Of a stretch of DNA of 64,000 bases, positions 21,636 through 34,477 are shown one piece after another. A program made the position numbers and the translations under genes. The stretch lies in the NCBI GenBank assembly GCA_025890175.1, contig JANPYM010000002.1, positions 3,710,823 to 3,774,822 on the forward strand, in the 5' to 3' direction. Position 1 is the stretch's first letter, and each line of letters starts with the position of its first letter. The stretch is from Ciborinia camelliae. Lineage: Eukaryota > Ascomycota > Leotiomycetes > Helotiales > Sclerotiniaceae. Under the pieces are notes generated by a model. That model saw only the letters and a list, made by a program, of their open reading frames with translations. It was not told the origin of the DNA and did not search any database.

Positions 21636-22877
21636 TCATTTCGCCTTACGTTGCCTTCGAGACTTTCCTTTGGAATTCTCGGGTGCTTTTCCTGTGGTCT
21701 CGGAGCTGTCGGACGATTTCTCATTGGCCTCATTCGCTTTTTCAGCCGCCTCTCTTTCTTTCTTCTCCAAAGCTCTTTTGACGGCTTCTTCTCTCTCAAC
21801 TCTTTCGATCAACTTCTCACTACCCTCCCATAACTTCTTTGCAATATTCTCATCCTTGATATCAGAGGTAGCGAAATCTATTTCACTGCACTCTTTAATA
21901 AGCTTTCCGCCAGGTCCTCTCCCCAGTGCTGCTTCCATAGCGGCATAGGAGATACCCTGCGCACCTCCCTGCGAGCTCTTCAATAAAAACCAAACGTTTT
22001 GCCATAGCATGACATATAATGCCAAACCCCACAATGTACCCCGCGAGAACCATCTTCTGAACCCTGGTGTACGACAATATCCCGGATCCACAAATATCAC
22101 TCGTGCGTTCATAATTGCTTCGTCGGGTCGTTTATACGACTCGAGGTGCTTCTGGAAAGCTTGACCAAATATCATTAATGCCATCTTACTCCTGGCATAT
22201 GCCGAGGAGGGGCTCCAATCCTTCTTCTTCATCGCATCGCTACCATCACCAACAGTGGGACTCTTATTATAAGACGAACAGGTCGTAAATATGATTCGCA
22301 CATCTCGGTCTGGTGGTTGTGCGCGAATCGCAGGGCTAAGAATACTCAAAAGGTGAAAATTGGCCAAGTAATTAACCATCCAGGTTTCTTCAATACCCTC
22401 TTCCGTCGTAACACGAGGCTTACCAGGGGGAGTGAGTGTGGCAGCGCATAGTAAGATCATGTCCAGTCGACGTGGTGGTGCATTATTAATCCATTTCGTA
22501 GCAAACTTGCGAACGCTATATAAAGATGAGAGGTCGACTTGTTCGGCGTATATCAATTCGTTCCCAGATCTCTCTCGCAGATCTTCAATGTAGTCGACAA
22601 GGAACATATCCGATGGAGATTGACGTGTGAGGAGTACTATCTGCGCTCCTCGCGATGCCAGTTCTAGAACTGCTGCAGCTCCTATCCCAGACGTCCCTCC
22701 CGTAACCAGAACCACTTTCCCATGCATTTTCCTCTCCGATGTATTCTTCACTCCCGCAGAAAATAATTTCACCACCACAAGGACGAAAACAACTGGGACT
22801 ACCTTGGCCATAGTCCAAAGACTAGGAAGCCAGGTAATCTCCCCCCATAATACATTTGCGAAGAAATCAACAGGCAT
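21636..22877 (-). CDS. Membrane-anchored short-chain dehydrogenase (Env9/retinol dehydrogenase-like)
   Basis: An NAD(P)-dependent oxidoreductase of the classical SDR fold, in a single exon of 413 residues. An N-terminal hydrophobic segment (about residues 24-42, VVPVVFVLVVVKLF) anchors it, probably in the ER or lipid-droplet surface. The cofactor motif is VVLVTGGTSGIGAAA at about 55-69. The active-site Tyr and Lys sit in SSAYARSKMALM, and LLCAATL takes the place of the NNAG motif. The last 75 residues are a charged, low-complexity Lys/Glu/Ser tail (EREEAVKRALEKKEREAAEK). This layout fits yeast Env9 and vertebrate RDH11-14-like enzymes acting on lipid aldehydes or ketones. The substrate is unknown. 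It is divergent from the G-patch gene, 342 bp away. Confidence 0.85.
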   Translation of the reverse strand: MPVDFFANVLWGEITWLPSLWTMAKVVPVVFVLVVVKLFSAGVKNTSERKMHGKVVLVTGGTSGIGAAAVLELASRGAQIVLLTRQSPSDMFLVDYIEDLRERSGNELIYAEQVDLSSLYSVRKFATKWINNAPPRRLDMILLCAATLTPPGKPRVTTEEGIEETWMVNYLANFHLLSILSPAIRAQPPDRDVRIIFTTCSSYNKSPTVGDGSDAMKKKDWSPSSAYARSKMALMIFGQAFQKHLESYKRPDEAIMNARVIFVDPGYCRTPGFRRWFSRGTLWGLALYVMLWQNVWFLLKSSQGGAQGISYAAMEAALGRGPGGKLIKECSEIDFATSDIKDENIAKKLWEGSEKLIERVEREEAVKRALEKKEREAAEKANEANEKSSDSSETTGKAPENSKGKSRRQRKAK

Positions 22878-23219
22878 TACTGCGGATGTAGAGGATTTAA
22901 GCTGTTGGTGGATTTATTGTGATCTCTTCAGTATGTCATTATGATTATCTGAAAGCTTAAATCGACGAAACCAAAAAAATGTACAAGTAAATTGTTGTAG
23001 TGAAAATGAATGAGGTGAGAAGACAACGAGATACAAATTTCCATATTTGTTCAGATTGACAAAAATTGGGTCTGACGAAGCTTTGTGGCGCTTGTGGCGT
23101 AAGCTATGCTAGCGTCATTGTGGCTAATCAGCCCTACCTACTCCGATACCCATCAATGATCGTTCGATAACATGAACTTTTGCTACTAGTAACGCAAGAC
23201 CTGAATCTACCAGGCTTGG
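22878..23219. promoter_or_regulatory. Divergent promoter of the SDR and G-patch genes
   Basis: Only 342 bp separate two divergent starts. A tandem TTGTGGCGCTTGTGGCG motif lies at 23084-23099. The same TTGTGGCGCT core appears once in the urb1/iml1 divergent promoter at 45043-45052. This suggests a shared factor site, but no known binding protein was assigned. Confidence 0.4.
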
Positions 23220-23945
23220 ATGAACAATATGTCGGACGAAGATACTTACGAGATTCCATTGCAGGACCAGAGAGTTTTCGGGGCTGGTATCAAGAGGAAA
23301 CGCGTCAAGTTTGTTCCTTCAACATCCTCCTCCACATGTCAACCTACGCCTTCTCCGAGCTCTGCGACGTCTATCAGCGATTTTTATCTTAAACTAGTCC
23401 TTCCGAAAGACCCGCCAGCTCCGAAAAGTACTTCATCGGAGAATTCTTTACCCCCAGAAGGTTCAGAAGTATGTGAAGTCTGTAAGCTACCACTATCCAC
23501 AGGTCCTGAGGCGATCATGAAGAAGGATGCTGCCGACACATCAGATACATCTCATCCCATATCTTCTACCAAACCACGACCTCACGAAGCTTCCTTGGCG
23601 CATCAAGTATGTCTGAACCATTCACACCCCCCTTCACATGTCGACCGAAATAGAAAAGGCCTTACATATCTCTCATCATATGGTTGGGATCCCGATTCTC
23701 GTCTTGGACTTGGTGCATCCGGTCAAGGTATCCAGTTCCCAATCAAAACAAAACCAAAGGATGATAAGCTGGGTATCGGTGTATTGCTACCAAAAGAGGG
23801 TGAGATTAGAAAGAAGGATAGGCCACAAAAGCTTGATGCTGGGAAGGTTAGGAAGTTACATGAAAAGGATAGAAGGAAGGGGGAGAAGTTGAGGGAAATG
23901 TTTTATAGGAATGATGACGTGGAAAGATATCTGGGAGGTGGATGA
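23220..23945 (+). CDS. G-patch domain protein
   Basis: A single-exon protein of 241 residues, probably nuclear and involved in RNA processing through a DEAH helicase, the usual partner of G-patch proteins. The G-patch core is at about residues 144-178: GLTYLSSYGWDPDSRLGLGA followed by GQGIQFPIKTK and LGIG, with the patterned glycines intact. N-terminal to it is a Ser/Pro/Thr-rich region and a CEVCKLPL segment that could form part of a small metal site. The C-terminus is strongly basic (RKLHEKDRRKGEKLREMF). It resembles the GPANK1-like/G-patch type of fungi. The ATG at 23229 (MSDED) is an equally possible start. Confidence 0.78.
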   Translation: MNNMSDEDTYEIPLQDQRVFGAGIKRKRVKFVPSTSSSTCQPTPSPSSATSISDFYLKLVLPKDPPAPKSTSSENSLPPEGSEVCEVCKLPLSTGPEAIMKKDAADTSDTSHPISSTKPRPHEASLAHQVCLNHSHPPSHVDRNRKGLTYLSSYGWDPDSRLGLGASGQGIQFPIKTKPKDDKLGIGVLLPKEGEIRKKDRPQKLDAGKVRKLHEKDRRKGEKLREMFYRNDDVERYLGGG

Positions 23946-25010
23946 CGGCACTGTGGCTTGAATATAATGAACTCCCCTTCCCCAGCTTTCAGGTCTCGGA
24001 AAGCGAAATGATTAACATGGACCATTCCCGCTCGGCACGCCTCCTCGACTTCGAAGATATATGCGAGAAGCTCTTCTAGGTTGTAGATTGGAGCAAGCAT
24101 AAATGATTAAAGCGTTTCTCTAGTAGGCTCTCCGAGTCGCTTGGATACCAGGTTCGTGATTTTTTATTGAGATTTCGTACAATCAATCAACTAGCATTGG
24201 AAGTCGCACTGTGTATAACAGCTCTCTTTACCTTAGTATAGTTACATACTAGATGCTCGGTGTATTTATTCATCTTGATCGACCAATTGCATAGCATACT
24301 TCTCCAATGGTCAAGTAGCCAAGGTGAGTACATCCATTTATGTCTGAACACCCACCACATGGTCAAGAACGCCTCATCAATAGGCGTTTTCAAATCTTAC
24401 ATTGGAAGATAATGCCAATCCTGCCTAATCCTACCTAACCACTAGCTACATACCTATCCATAGGTATCCATGTCTATACCAACATCCAATAGAAAAACAT
24501 AGTCGACTACAGTACAGGGAATTTAACAGAATTGGGGGGTTACAGAAACGGGCGCTTGCAGGTTACGAAACGACCAACCGTTTGTCGAGGCAGATTTCAT
24601 CTCAGCCTTGCTATACGACCATTTATTGTTGGTTCGCATTATAAGAATAAGAATTCATTGTTTGCTCTTCTCCTAAATTTCAATTACCAGACAATTCACT
24701 TTTGATTTATTCACTCTCTATTTCGTCAGATTCGGCTGTCTTCCATACAATCAATTCACCTTGTCTTGCTCACTTTCTTCGGCGCACGTATAGACGTATA
24801 GACCGCGACACTTTCATTTTCGCCTTCTTCTTCCTTCTTCTTCCTTCTTACAACTCAATCTACCACCTTCCTCTGCCTATTTCTTCTCCTCTCCTCATCT
24901 CCATTCCTTCTCACATCCATTTCTTCTTCTCACCTCCACTTCCTCTTCTACTCTTTAACAAACAAACATTTTGAAAATCAAATAATTTGCTTATAGCAAT
25001 AACCTCCAGG
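23946..25010. other. Intergenic and 5' leader of the sacsin-like gene
   Basis: No gene is seen. The last 200 bases before 25011 are strongly pyrimidine-rich (TTCTTCTTCC, CCTCTTC), typical of fungal 5' leaders and core promoters. CTACCT and CCTAACC tracts occur near 24425-24450. Confidence 0.5.
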
Positions 25011-28000
25011 ATGGATATTCCTCCGGAATTCGACTTGCCCCAGGTCCAAACAATATTAAATGCCCTTAAGAACATATGTCGCGATTATCCTGCCGGTGGT
25101 TCTGTTCTCAGAGAGCTCTTGCAAAATGCCGATGATGCTACCGCGACCGAAGTGGTATGTATATGTGCCTTTCTCATTAAGGAACTCTTGGATAACTTTC
25201 CACTAACGATGCTTGCAGAAATTTGTTCTTGATGAGAATAGTTACGAAACAGCAAATCTCCCCCCTGAGCTCGCTCAATATCAGGGCCCAGCGCTTCTTG
25301 CTTACAACAATGCTGAATTTAAAAAAGAGCATTTTCAAAGTCTATCACAAGTGGGGAACTCGCTGAAGATGGAAGATGGCTCGACCACAGGAAAATTTGG
25401 TAGAGGCTTTAATTCTGTATGTATAATGAGGAAATTTGGCCTTCCCAGCTAACCAAAATAGGTCTATAATTGGAGTGATTCTCCTTCTATAATTTCAGGC
25501 CATCATCTGCAAATCTTGGACCCTCATCATGCTTGGTCAAACGGTGGTAACGGCTATGACTTTGTGAAGTACTCTGAAAAGCCCCAACTCAAATCTCACA
25601 TGGCTGTTTATCAGTCGATTATGGAGGATCTAGATAAGCCTTTCCCTGGCACCATCATCCGGCTTCCTCTACGCACAGCAAATCAAGCAAAAACCAGTGG
25701 AATATCTGATCGCAAGATTACGGTCTCAGAGATGGCTCAAGTTTTAGAGAAGTTCACTGAAGACTTCGAAAAAGAAGGTCTATTGTTCATGAAACATGTT
25801 CTGAAGATAAGTGTGACTTCAACATTAACAGGACCCATCGAGATTGAAGTGGTGAATTCAAAAGCCGTTCAGCTGTAAGTCATATATTATCTTTCACGTG
25901 GTTTATTGCTGATTATCTATCTTACAGTAACAAAACTCGAATTAACGATGCAATCATCAGCACCTTGAAGAATCCGTCGCAAGACTTTGATTGTACTTTT
26001 GAGATGGAAGTGAGATATAAGACCCAGAAGATCACAACCGAAATGCGTTTCCTACTTCATCATAGCATACAAGGTAATTCAATGAACAATGAGATTCGTA
26101 AGTGGAGTACAGCTCAGAAATTATTGCCATGGGTCGCGGTGGCCGTCCCCTTGCTTGTAAGTTCCCCCTCGTGAAAGTCACAATTCATCATGGCCAGATC
26201 ATGTCTTCTTCCTGCAAGATATACATATCGCGATTTTCTGTTGTCACTATCAACCATCAAATTCAAAATTACTGACAATTTTGTAGGTGGGAGATAGTCC
26301 AGCCATACACGGTTCTTTGTTTCTTGTTATGCCATTGCACATTCCTATCAACCAGCCGGCTCTCATTCATGGCTTGTTCAGTATCTCGCCAGATCGAGCG
26401 CGATTGTATAAAGCTCAGGACCATAGCTCACAGGATCAAATGCCAGCGAAATGGAATCAATTTCTATTCCAGAGCTCGATCCCACACACTTGGACCAAGC
26501 TGCTGAGCCATCTCGCCTTGTCTTTTTGTCCTGACTCACCGTTCAAGTATTGGCCTCACAAATCAGACGATCCTGACAATTTATCTAAAGATGTGCTCAC
26601 TCAGGTGCTCTGCTTGGTTAGAGATCAGAGACTACCAGTTTGGCACACTAAGGATGGTTACGTCAGTGCTGATTCTGGGCTATTGGCGACCAGCAATGAG
26701 CCAGAGTCACTAAAGTCGGCACTGGCAGATGCACACATTCCAGTTGTCTACCTCCCAGATAGATTGAGAGACGAAGCTAAGCAGCTTTTCTCCGGCCTCA
26801 ACCTTGAACCTCGAACTTTGTGCAAATTCCTCGACGGGAAGAATCAGTTGGTCCAGTCCTGGCCACAGGCAACGAGACAAGAGATTCTGGAATATCTTCT
26901 CCCTATTCTAGGCTCATCCGAGTATGGAAAAGGCCTAGCATTGTTTCCATTCGAAGATGGCAAATGTCGCTCAATCAATGATCATCTTGCTTTTTTGCAT
27001 CGCGATGATTTTGAAGCAGAATTATTTCGACACGATTCTCAACATAATCTGGATATGAGACAATTTTCTCAGCCAATGTTACAAATTCTACAAGAGCGTC
27101 TGAAAAGCTCACAATTTCATTCTCAAATCCGCCATCGTTCTGCCAGCGACTTGAGAAAGCATGCTATGGTATACTTTTTCACTAAGCTTGGTGTTGATGC
27201 CGATGTGGCCGCTTTGAATCCTGATCAGATATCGTTTGTCACCAAAGCCTGGACCTGGATACAAAGAAATTCGGATATTCTAAATGACAGCATTGCCAGT
27301 CTATGGTTAATCCCTCTTGCAAATGGTAAATACAGAAAAGTCAAATCTCGCAGCTGCTGGGCCATCATACCACCGCCTGGGCTATTTGGCGATACCATTC
27401 AAAAGCTTGGGAAAGATGCTACGGCTAACAACAGTGAGCCAGTTATAGATACCACGGACTTAGACATCGTCTCTTTGGCTTCGTTGAAGACTACAAATGC
27501 CGGTGCAACTTTGAAAGTTCGTAACGGTGAAATGTTCCATTCTCTATTGCATTGGCTTGCTCAGGCCGGTATTGCTATCGAGAATGCATCCGATGAAGAC
27601 AAAATTGTCATCATTGAACATATCGCGAAGGCTGTAGAGAACAAGCTTGATCCGAAGTACACACATGAGAATTTACTAAACCTGCAGAAACTTCCCATTT
27701 TTCGAGGTTTAACGTGGGGAAATAACGGAGACCGTCCGTATGTATATCCTCACAAATAGTGTTTTAAAGTACCTAACTAACAATATTCAAAGGTACCCAT
27801 GGGTCCGTATGGAAGCCTTCAAGTCTACAATTGGGGTCGTTGATAGAATTATTCCTCTTCCTGCATTTGAAGACTACCAATTTTTGGATGCGCAGACCAC
27901 TCCCATCCAAAAGATCCTCGGCTATCAGAGACTATGTGAGTGCAAATCGAAGATCGAAGTACTGGAAGATCATATTATTCCAGCTTGGAGGGGAAAACAG

Positions 28001-31000
28001 AAGTGCACTTGGTCATCATCATCCAAGGCGCAAACTGCAGAATTAATGCTCCAATCGTTTTATGATTTGTCTCCCAAAGCACGAGAGAGTATGTCCGACC
28101 TTCCAATTGTACCTACTCAATGTATCGACGGTAGTTCGACCGGCAAGTTTTCCACCGCTTCTGCTCTGATAGACCCTGAAGTTGAATGGCTAAAGAATGT
28201 GTTCTTTGGTGACGAGGAAGTGCTACCTGCCGATGAACAATATATGCGACATGGTTCAATATTCAAGAAATTTGGGTTGAGGACGAAACCAGATGAATCA
28301 TTCATCTACGATCGAGTCTGCAAATTTACGAATAGTTCTCGTCCTACAGAAGAAGTCCATACTCGTGCTATTAAGCTATTGAAAACTTCTTGCTCCTGGT
28401 CCTCATCAGAAGCAACATCGACAAAGCACAAGCAATTCCTCAATCGGAAATGGTTACCGGCCACCTTACCTGATGGCACGATCGCCATGGTAAGTCCAAA
28501 TCAATGCCGTGGTATTGAAGATCGTCTTCGTGCTGGATATATGCTTCCTATCGTCTCTGAGAGTGTGACTCACGGTTGGAAAGAGTTCCTTGGGTGGAAT
28601 AATATCTTGCCCAACGATATCTTACTTGCTCAACTTAAGAAAGCCATCATTGAAGACGATGGTGCCGTCGTCAATGCCGTGCTTACCTATTTCAGAGACA
28701 ATTCCCGAATTGATGCTGTTTCCGAATCACTGAAGCATCTTCGGTGTGTTCTCACTGAAAATGGCATGTTCGTCACCACTTCTAAAGCATTTTTATCTGG
28801 TTGTACGCGCCTTTCTCCTTTCCTAGACAATGTCGATACCGGATTCGCAAAAAACCACGAAGATATCTTGAAAGCAATGCATGTCCGAAATATGCCAGGA
28901 GTGAAAGACATTCTCGATGTTCAAGCTCAAATTGAGCAGTCAGGCCACCCTTACAAAGGTTCCGATATTGATGTTCTGTTGGAAACTATTATAATTGCTA
29001 GTAGATTTTCTCGAAAACTTTTGCGGGGGTTGAAAGTGCTGGATCAAGATAGTGTTCTCTGCCCAGTGGAGGATATAGCTTACGATGATGCGGCCCTGTT
29101 ATCTGGTAGGATTAAAGACAAAGTCAGGTTTACCAATTCGCGAATCTCTAAACAGACAGCAAAAAAGCTATCTATAGAGCCAATTAGTGAGCGATTGAAG
29201 AAAGGAGAACTGGAATTGGCCGATGGTGATGATGACGAGGAGGACTTCCAACAGTGCGAGGCTATTACTACAAGCATTTCCACCACTCTGGATCGATATC
29301 CAATCGAAAGTACATTCAAAGAATATCTAGCAAATGCAGACGATGCCAAAGCATCAGCAATTCACTGGATGCTGGATCCCAGGCAACATCCAACTGATAA
29401 TCTCCTGACCGAAGAAATGAAATATCTTCAAGGGCCAGCTTTGCTAGTTCACAATGATGCAATATTTCGGGATGTCGACTTCAACGGATTCAAGGATGTT
29501 GGTCTTGGCAGCAAACGACAAGATAAATCAACTATCGGCATGTTTGGTCGAGGAAGCCAGACCATGTTTCATTTTACAGATAATCCAAGCTTGCTGTCTG
29601 GCGATTACTTGTTAATTCTAGATCCCTTGCAGAAATGCCTCCCTTTTAACCGCAACTGGCAAGCACGAAAGCCGGGAGTGAAGATATTGCTGTCTAAACT
29701 CAAGGAACTCCATCCAAATCATCTGGCTCCATTTAAAGATTTATGGGGTTATGATATCGACTCGGATCATTATCCCGGGACAATTTTTCGTTTCCCATTA
29801 CGAAAAAAAGTATCACCTTTAAGAGAAAAGCAAGAGCCTCCAGGTATTGATTCAGTTCGTTTGCTCTTGAATCAATATTTCAAAGAAGCTAGGATTTCTC
29901 TGCTCTTTTTGAAAGGAGTCAAAGTGGTCAATTTCAAGGGACCTGGGGTCAAAGAACTGTTTTGGTCGGTGAAAATAAAGAAGAACAGTTCCGCATCTGA
30001 CTACACAGTTTGTTCTTGCAAACAGATGGTTGGTACCGAACCTATTGTAACTCAAGATGAGTGGTGGGTTTATTCAAAGATAGAACAGACATCTAGCGGT
30101 GAATATCAATCCAGACTTAGGAAAAATTTAGAATACGGCATTGCAGCATTGGTGGTATCCCAAAATGCCAAAAACGCGGATATTCAGGATATACCTACAC
30201 CGAAGATATTTAGTACTCTCCCTTTACCCGAAGCCTCAAATCTGCCAGTCCATATACACGCTACCTTTTCTCTTTCAGGAGATAGGAATACGCTCATTAC
30301 CAGAGGTGAATCATCTGAGGCCGGTGGTTCAAAGTGGAATGCATGGCTGCTGGAAGAAAAATTGGCAGATGCTTACCTCATATTTCTGGAAGGTTTGGCC
30401 CAAAAAATTGGCTCAGATGTTTTCCAATTTTGGCCGCACAGATATCCACCAAAAGAGAGCCGTTTGGAATTGTTATGCAAATCGTTCTGGGAGAAGCTTC
30501 CGAACAGTTCAGCGAGACTTTTTCCTCGACGCGTTGCAAATTCCGATGCAACTAATATGGCAATCTCTGAAACCGTCTTTGATTTCCTGCAACCGAAATT
30601 TTCAAGGCAAATTGCTCCAGTATTGCAGAGTCTGGAACCAAATCTTTCGCCACATTTCCCTGCTCACATACACGTCAATATTAGTTCGATAGATGTTGCT
30701 AAGTCTATAGATCGTTCTGGTTTACGTAAACTCTTTAAGGATAAGAGAGCGTATGAATGTCTTCAGAATGCGATAAAACATGACCCTCTCTTGATCGGCA
30801 ATGTCCTGAATGAAGTTATTCCTGTCGGAGAGGTTCCTAAAGACGAATTGGAACAATTAGATGGATGCAGACTGCTACCTCTCGCAGATGGAACATTAGG
30901 ACAACTAACGCGGAAAAAGTCACCAATGCCTCCGAATACTCGATATTATTACGTCGTTACAAAGTCAGAACTGAAACTTTTTGACTTCGCCAAGAGTCTT

Positions 31001-33580
31001 CTTATATTGCAACCCCAGACCGATGCATACGACCGCATAGGTCAAGTCGTCAAAAGCGAAGCATTCAATGTCATGAACCTGACATTGTCCAATGTCCCGG
31101 AACTCCTGTCCATCAAGTCTCAAGGAACTAGAGTTGCAAATAAGGAGACGGATGATTGGCTGAAGTCCTTCTGGACTTACTGGAATAAGCCATCCTCATC
31201 TGCCACTGAAAATCTATCTAAAAACCCAGAAAGCTTTCGCTCTTTGCCGTTACTTAAAGCTACTTGTAATGGTGTTTGGGAATACCATACCGTGGAGGAG
31301 TTGGGAAATCTCCCAGCTATCATTGATCCAGCGCAACTATCGCATAAAAAGTTATGCGGTTGTATTCCCGGTCTCTATATATTTAGACCAGAGCTCATGC
31401 CGAAGTTCACTGCCGATTCTGAGCCGTTCCTCGGCAATGCCAAGGCTTTCGGTAGATTTATCGATGCTTTACGCATTCTCAGTCCCGACAGAACCTCGAT
31501 AAACAGATTATTTACTCAATTGCTCGCCCAACGAGATGTTATTGAGTTCAATCTTATCAAGGTAAATTTTCACAATCAATAGTTTTGCCAAAAGTTCCTT
31601 TGCTAACTGAAGCTATAGCTACTTCGAGAACTCGTCATAGATCATGTAATGACTGGTCACAAGTCCGCCATCGACTATTTGGCTATGTTGCCGATTTGGC
31701 CTGCATACCTGCCTTTAAGCCCAAGCAAGAAATTCTGCATCCCAGCATCAGGGGCAAAGTATACCAAACAACCTCAGCTTTTGGCACCATGGCGCAAAAT
31801 GCTTCCAAACTTCATTGACTTAAAGGCTATAGACAATCACAGAGCTGAAGAATGTTTGAAGGCAATGGGAGTTATTTCTATTACCGCCGCAGGCTTGATT
31901 CAAATGTTCGACAAAAAGGATTTTCCACCCACTCTACTACCGATAGGTGAAGATGTCTATGTACAATTCCTCAAAACCTTGGCTGTCATTGTAGCCTTGG
32001 AGAAAGATAATTCCTCGCTGATCAGAACACTATCTTCCTTATCCCTTGCTGCTGACACGAATGGTAATATGCACCAAGCTCTTCAACTTTTCGATCACAA
32101 GGATGAAATCTTTAAAGCTGCATTTCAGGACGAGAATTCTAACTTTCTGCACGATTCTGGCAAAGAATTTACCTATCTATGGGAAAAGATTGGCCTGCGC
32201 CAACTGACAGGTGGCTGTCTCAAGATAGACGATTACCATCAGTGTCTTATATCTTTGATGGATTTGATCCGATCCAATGACTACAACACGCTGGTTGATC
32301 CAGTATTAAGTGTTCATGGAAGAATGAAGAAGATCTTATCACCATTGGTCACTCCAAGTTCTGCTACAAATAGGTTTAGCTATGAGCATTGGAACAAAAT
32401 TGCAGACCTGCCAGTTTTCTTAGTTCGGAAAGATAATTCTCGCGAACCATCATATCGACAAGGAAACATGAATAGAATCTCGGAATGCGATCCAACAATC
32501 TCACTGTCTAATCTTGTTCTTCATAAATATGCAGCAATTTGTTGGAGCAACACACCATTTGTGGTCCTGGAACCGACTCCCGAGGTTTTGAGCAAGGTGC
32601 TGAGACATGGAGAACCAGTGATGATGGAAGTCTGGAAACACCTCGAGCATATGGTAGAGATATCAAAGACTATCTTGCGTGCCGATATTCCCGATTTCCT
32701 ATCTGATCTATATGATGTATACGATTACCTTCAAACCCATCTCGGACCCAGTAAGTATTACTTCGTCCCATTTGGTCACAGCTTAAACCGAACCGATCTC
32801 TGGCTAAATCTCGAGGCTCTTGATCCGAAGAATATCACCCTCGAAGAATTGCAGTCTTCATGGAAACCAATTCAACATCTCTTGCTCATCAGCTCTACTG
32901 ATGCACCTCCCCTAGAGTGCATCCGACCCAACTTGAGACCATACGAAAAGTTACTGAGGGAACTTGGGTGCAAGTCAATCCACCATCCAACGGTCGAACT
33001 ACCCGCTCCTCAATCAGCGCAATCATTCCTCGGTACTCTTCGTGTCTACCGAAAAGAAAAAAAGATGACGGATATCATTTTTGTCGCGGACAATACTCGC
33101 TTTCATGCCCACAGACTCGTCATGGCATGTTTTTTCCCGTATTGCGAGTCGAGCTTTTCCGGTCGCTGGGCCGTGGACGAAGAGATTTTGTTGGACACGA
33201 TGGACGCGCAGAGCCTTCGTATCTTGATCGACATGGCCTACGAGGAACCAATTGACTGGGCAGAGATGACGGTCGACCCAGAAGAGTCCCCGCAAGATCT
33301 CGACGCCAACGATAAGAAACTCGATCGACTACTCGATCTACATGGAGGTGCCGATTATTTCCTGAAGCCCGCCATCGCAAACCAAGTGGAAAGAAAGATC
33401 CTGGAACAATCCAGGCTTTTCATCCGATTGGACAATGTAATCTTCTACCAGGAACTTGCGAGAGACAAGAATGCCAGGGTGTTTGAGGGGGTTTGTAAGA
33501 AATTTTGTGATGAGAATGCGGCGGCGTTGGAGGGATGGAAGAACGCTGTTGCTTCGCAGCGCGTGGCAAATCAGGAATAA
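25011..33580 (+). CDS. Giant sacsin-like protein: two GHKL-type ATPase modules plus C-terminal BTB/POZ
   Basis: A predicted chaperone-like protein of 2,721 residues. The exons are 25011-25154, 25219-25416, 25462-25874, 25928-26156, 26287-27737, 27793-31561 and 31619-33580; all phases agree. The start has good context (CCAGGATGG). Module 1, residues about 5-190, has the Hsp90-type N-box LRELLQNADDATA and the glycine box GKFGRGFNSVYNWSD, as in sacsin SIRPT repeats. Module 2, about 1300-1500, repeats this as FKEYLANADDAKA and GMFGRGSQTMFHFTD, with the GFNSVY part altered. A BTB fold follows at about 2550-2720 (DIIFVADNTRFHAHRLVMAC). Vertebrate sacsin ends in J and HEPN domains instead. BTB proteins often recruit cullin-3, so a role linking Hsp90-like clients to ubiquitination is a reasonable guess. 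Confidence 0.88.
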
Positions 33581-34477
33581 GAGTCAGGTGAATGGATAGC
33601 GCAAATCGTTTTGTTTTTGAGTATTTTGACTCCTGGGTATGAAAGTCATGAAAGTCATGAAAGTCACGAGAACAAGAACACAAACTAAGCATCAATAAAA
33701 CGAACAGTTTTCCAATGTATCTAGGTATCTAGACGAGACGATGAAAATCAAAACTTTGATGCAGTGTAATGAATCGAAAAGAAAATATCGTGAATCGTGA
33801 TATCGCATGTCAAAATAGAATCATACAGACTCATACTTGAAATCTAAGCTAGATATGATATCTATCTACTAATCAGCGAGGGAGGCGAGGCGAGGTGATA
33901 TATGAATCCCCGGCTCACATTACCTAGGTATCCATAACATAATCCCCGGTGAGCCATATTAAAACATGCCTCCCGGTGAGCTTTCCCCATCCCAATTTCT
34001 ACATCGACATCTAAACACCCAAAGTTAATTTTTTCCCTCCAGACAGGATATCCTATCTATCGTATCTATCATATCTATCATATCTATCATAACATAAACA
34101 TGACATAGTACATCAAATCAAATCAACTCATATCAAATCGATTAAATTTTCAATTTCCTTATTACACGCTCATGATAACTACTACAATATTATGCCCAGC
34201 CTAATTTCACACCAATTTCTTGTACATCCTATATCCATCTCTCTCAACTATTAATAATCTCTTCACTATCTCTGCCATGTCTTCCTGCAAATATTGTTTG
34301 ATATCCTTCGATTCCCTCATTTCGTCTTCGGTAGCACGTTTATTTGACTTCTATGATCCCTCCATGCGCGTATAACGAGTGTCAAACTCGGATCTCATAC
34401 ACGATCATTTCCACAGCCACTATGCTGATACTGCTCCTGAGTTTGCATCTCAGATGCGCAAAAGCAATTACCTCTAC
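33581..34477. other. Intergenic between convergent genes; simple repeats
   Basis: This is 3' flanking sequence of the sacsin-like gene (+) and sec1 (-). It has CATGAAAGTCATGAAAGT near 33645, a TATCTATCA run near 34055-34090, and three CCCGG(T/C)GAGC/GCTCAC-like motifs at 33905-33985. No gene is seen. Confidence 0.5.

Noticed and set aside
30141..30692. 183-codon frame inside the sacsin-like gene
   Set aside because: Out-of-frame shadow of a long conserved coding exon; no independent support.
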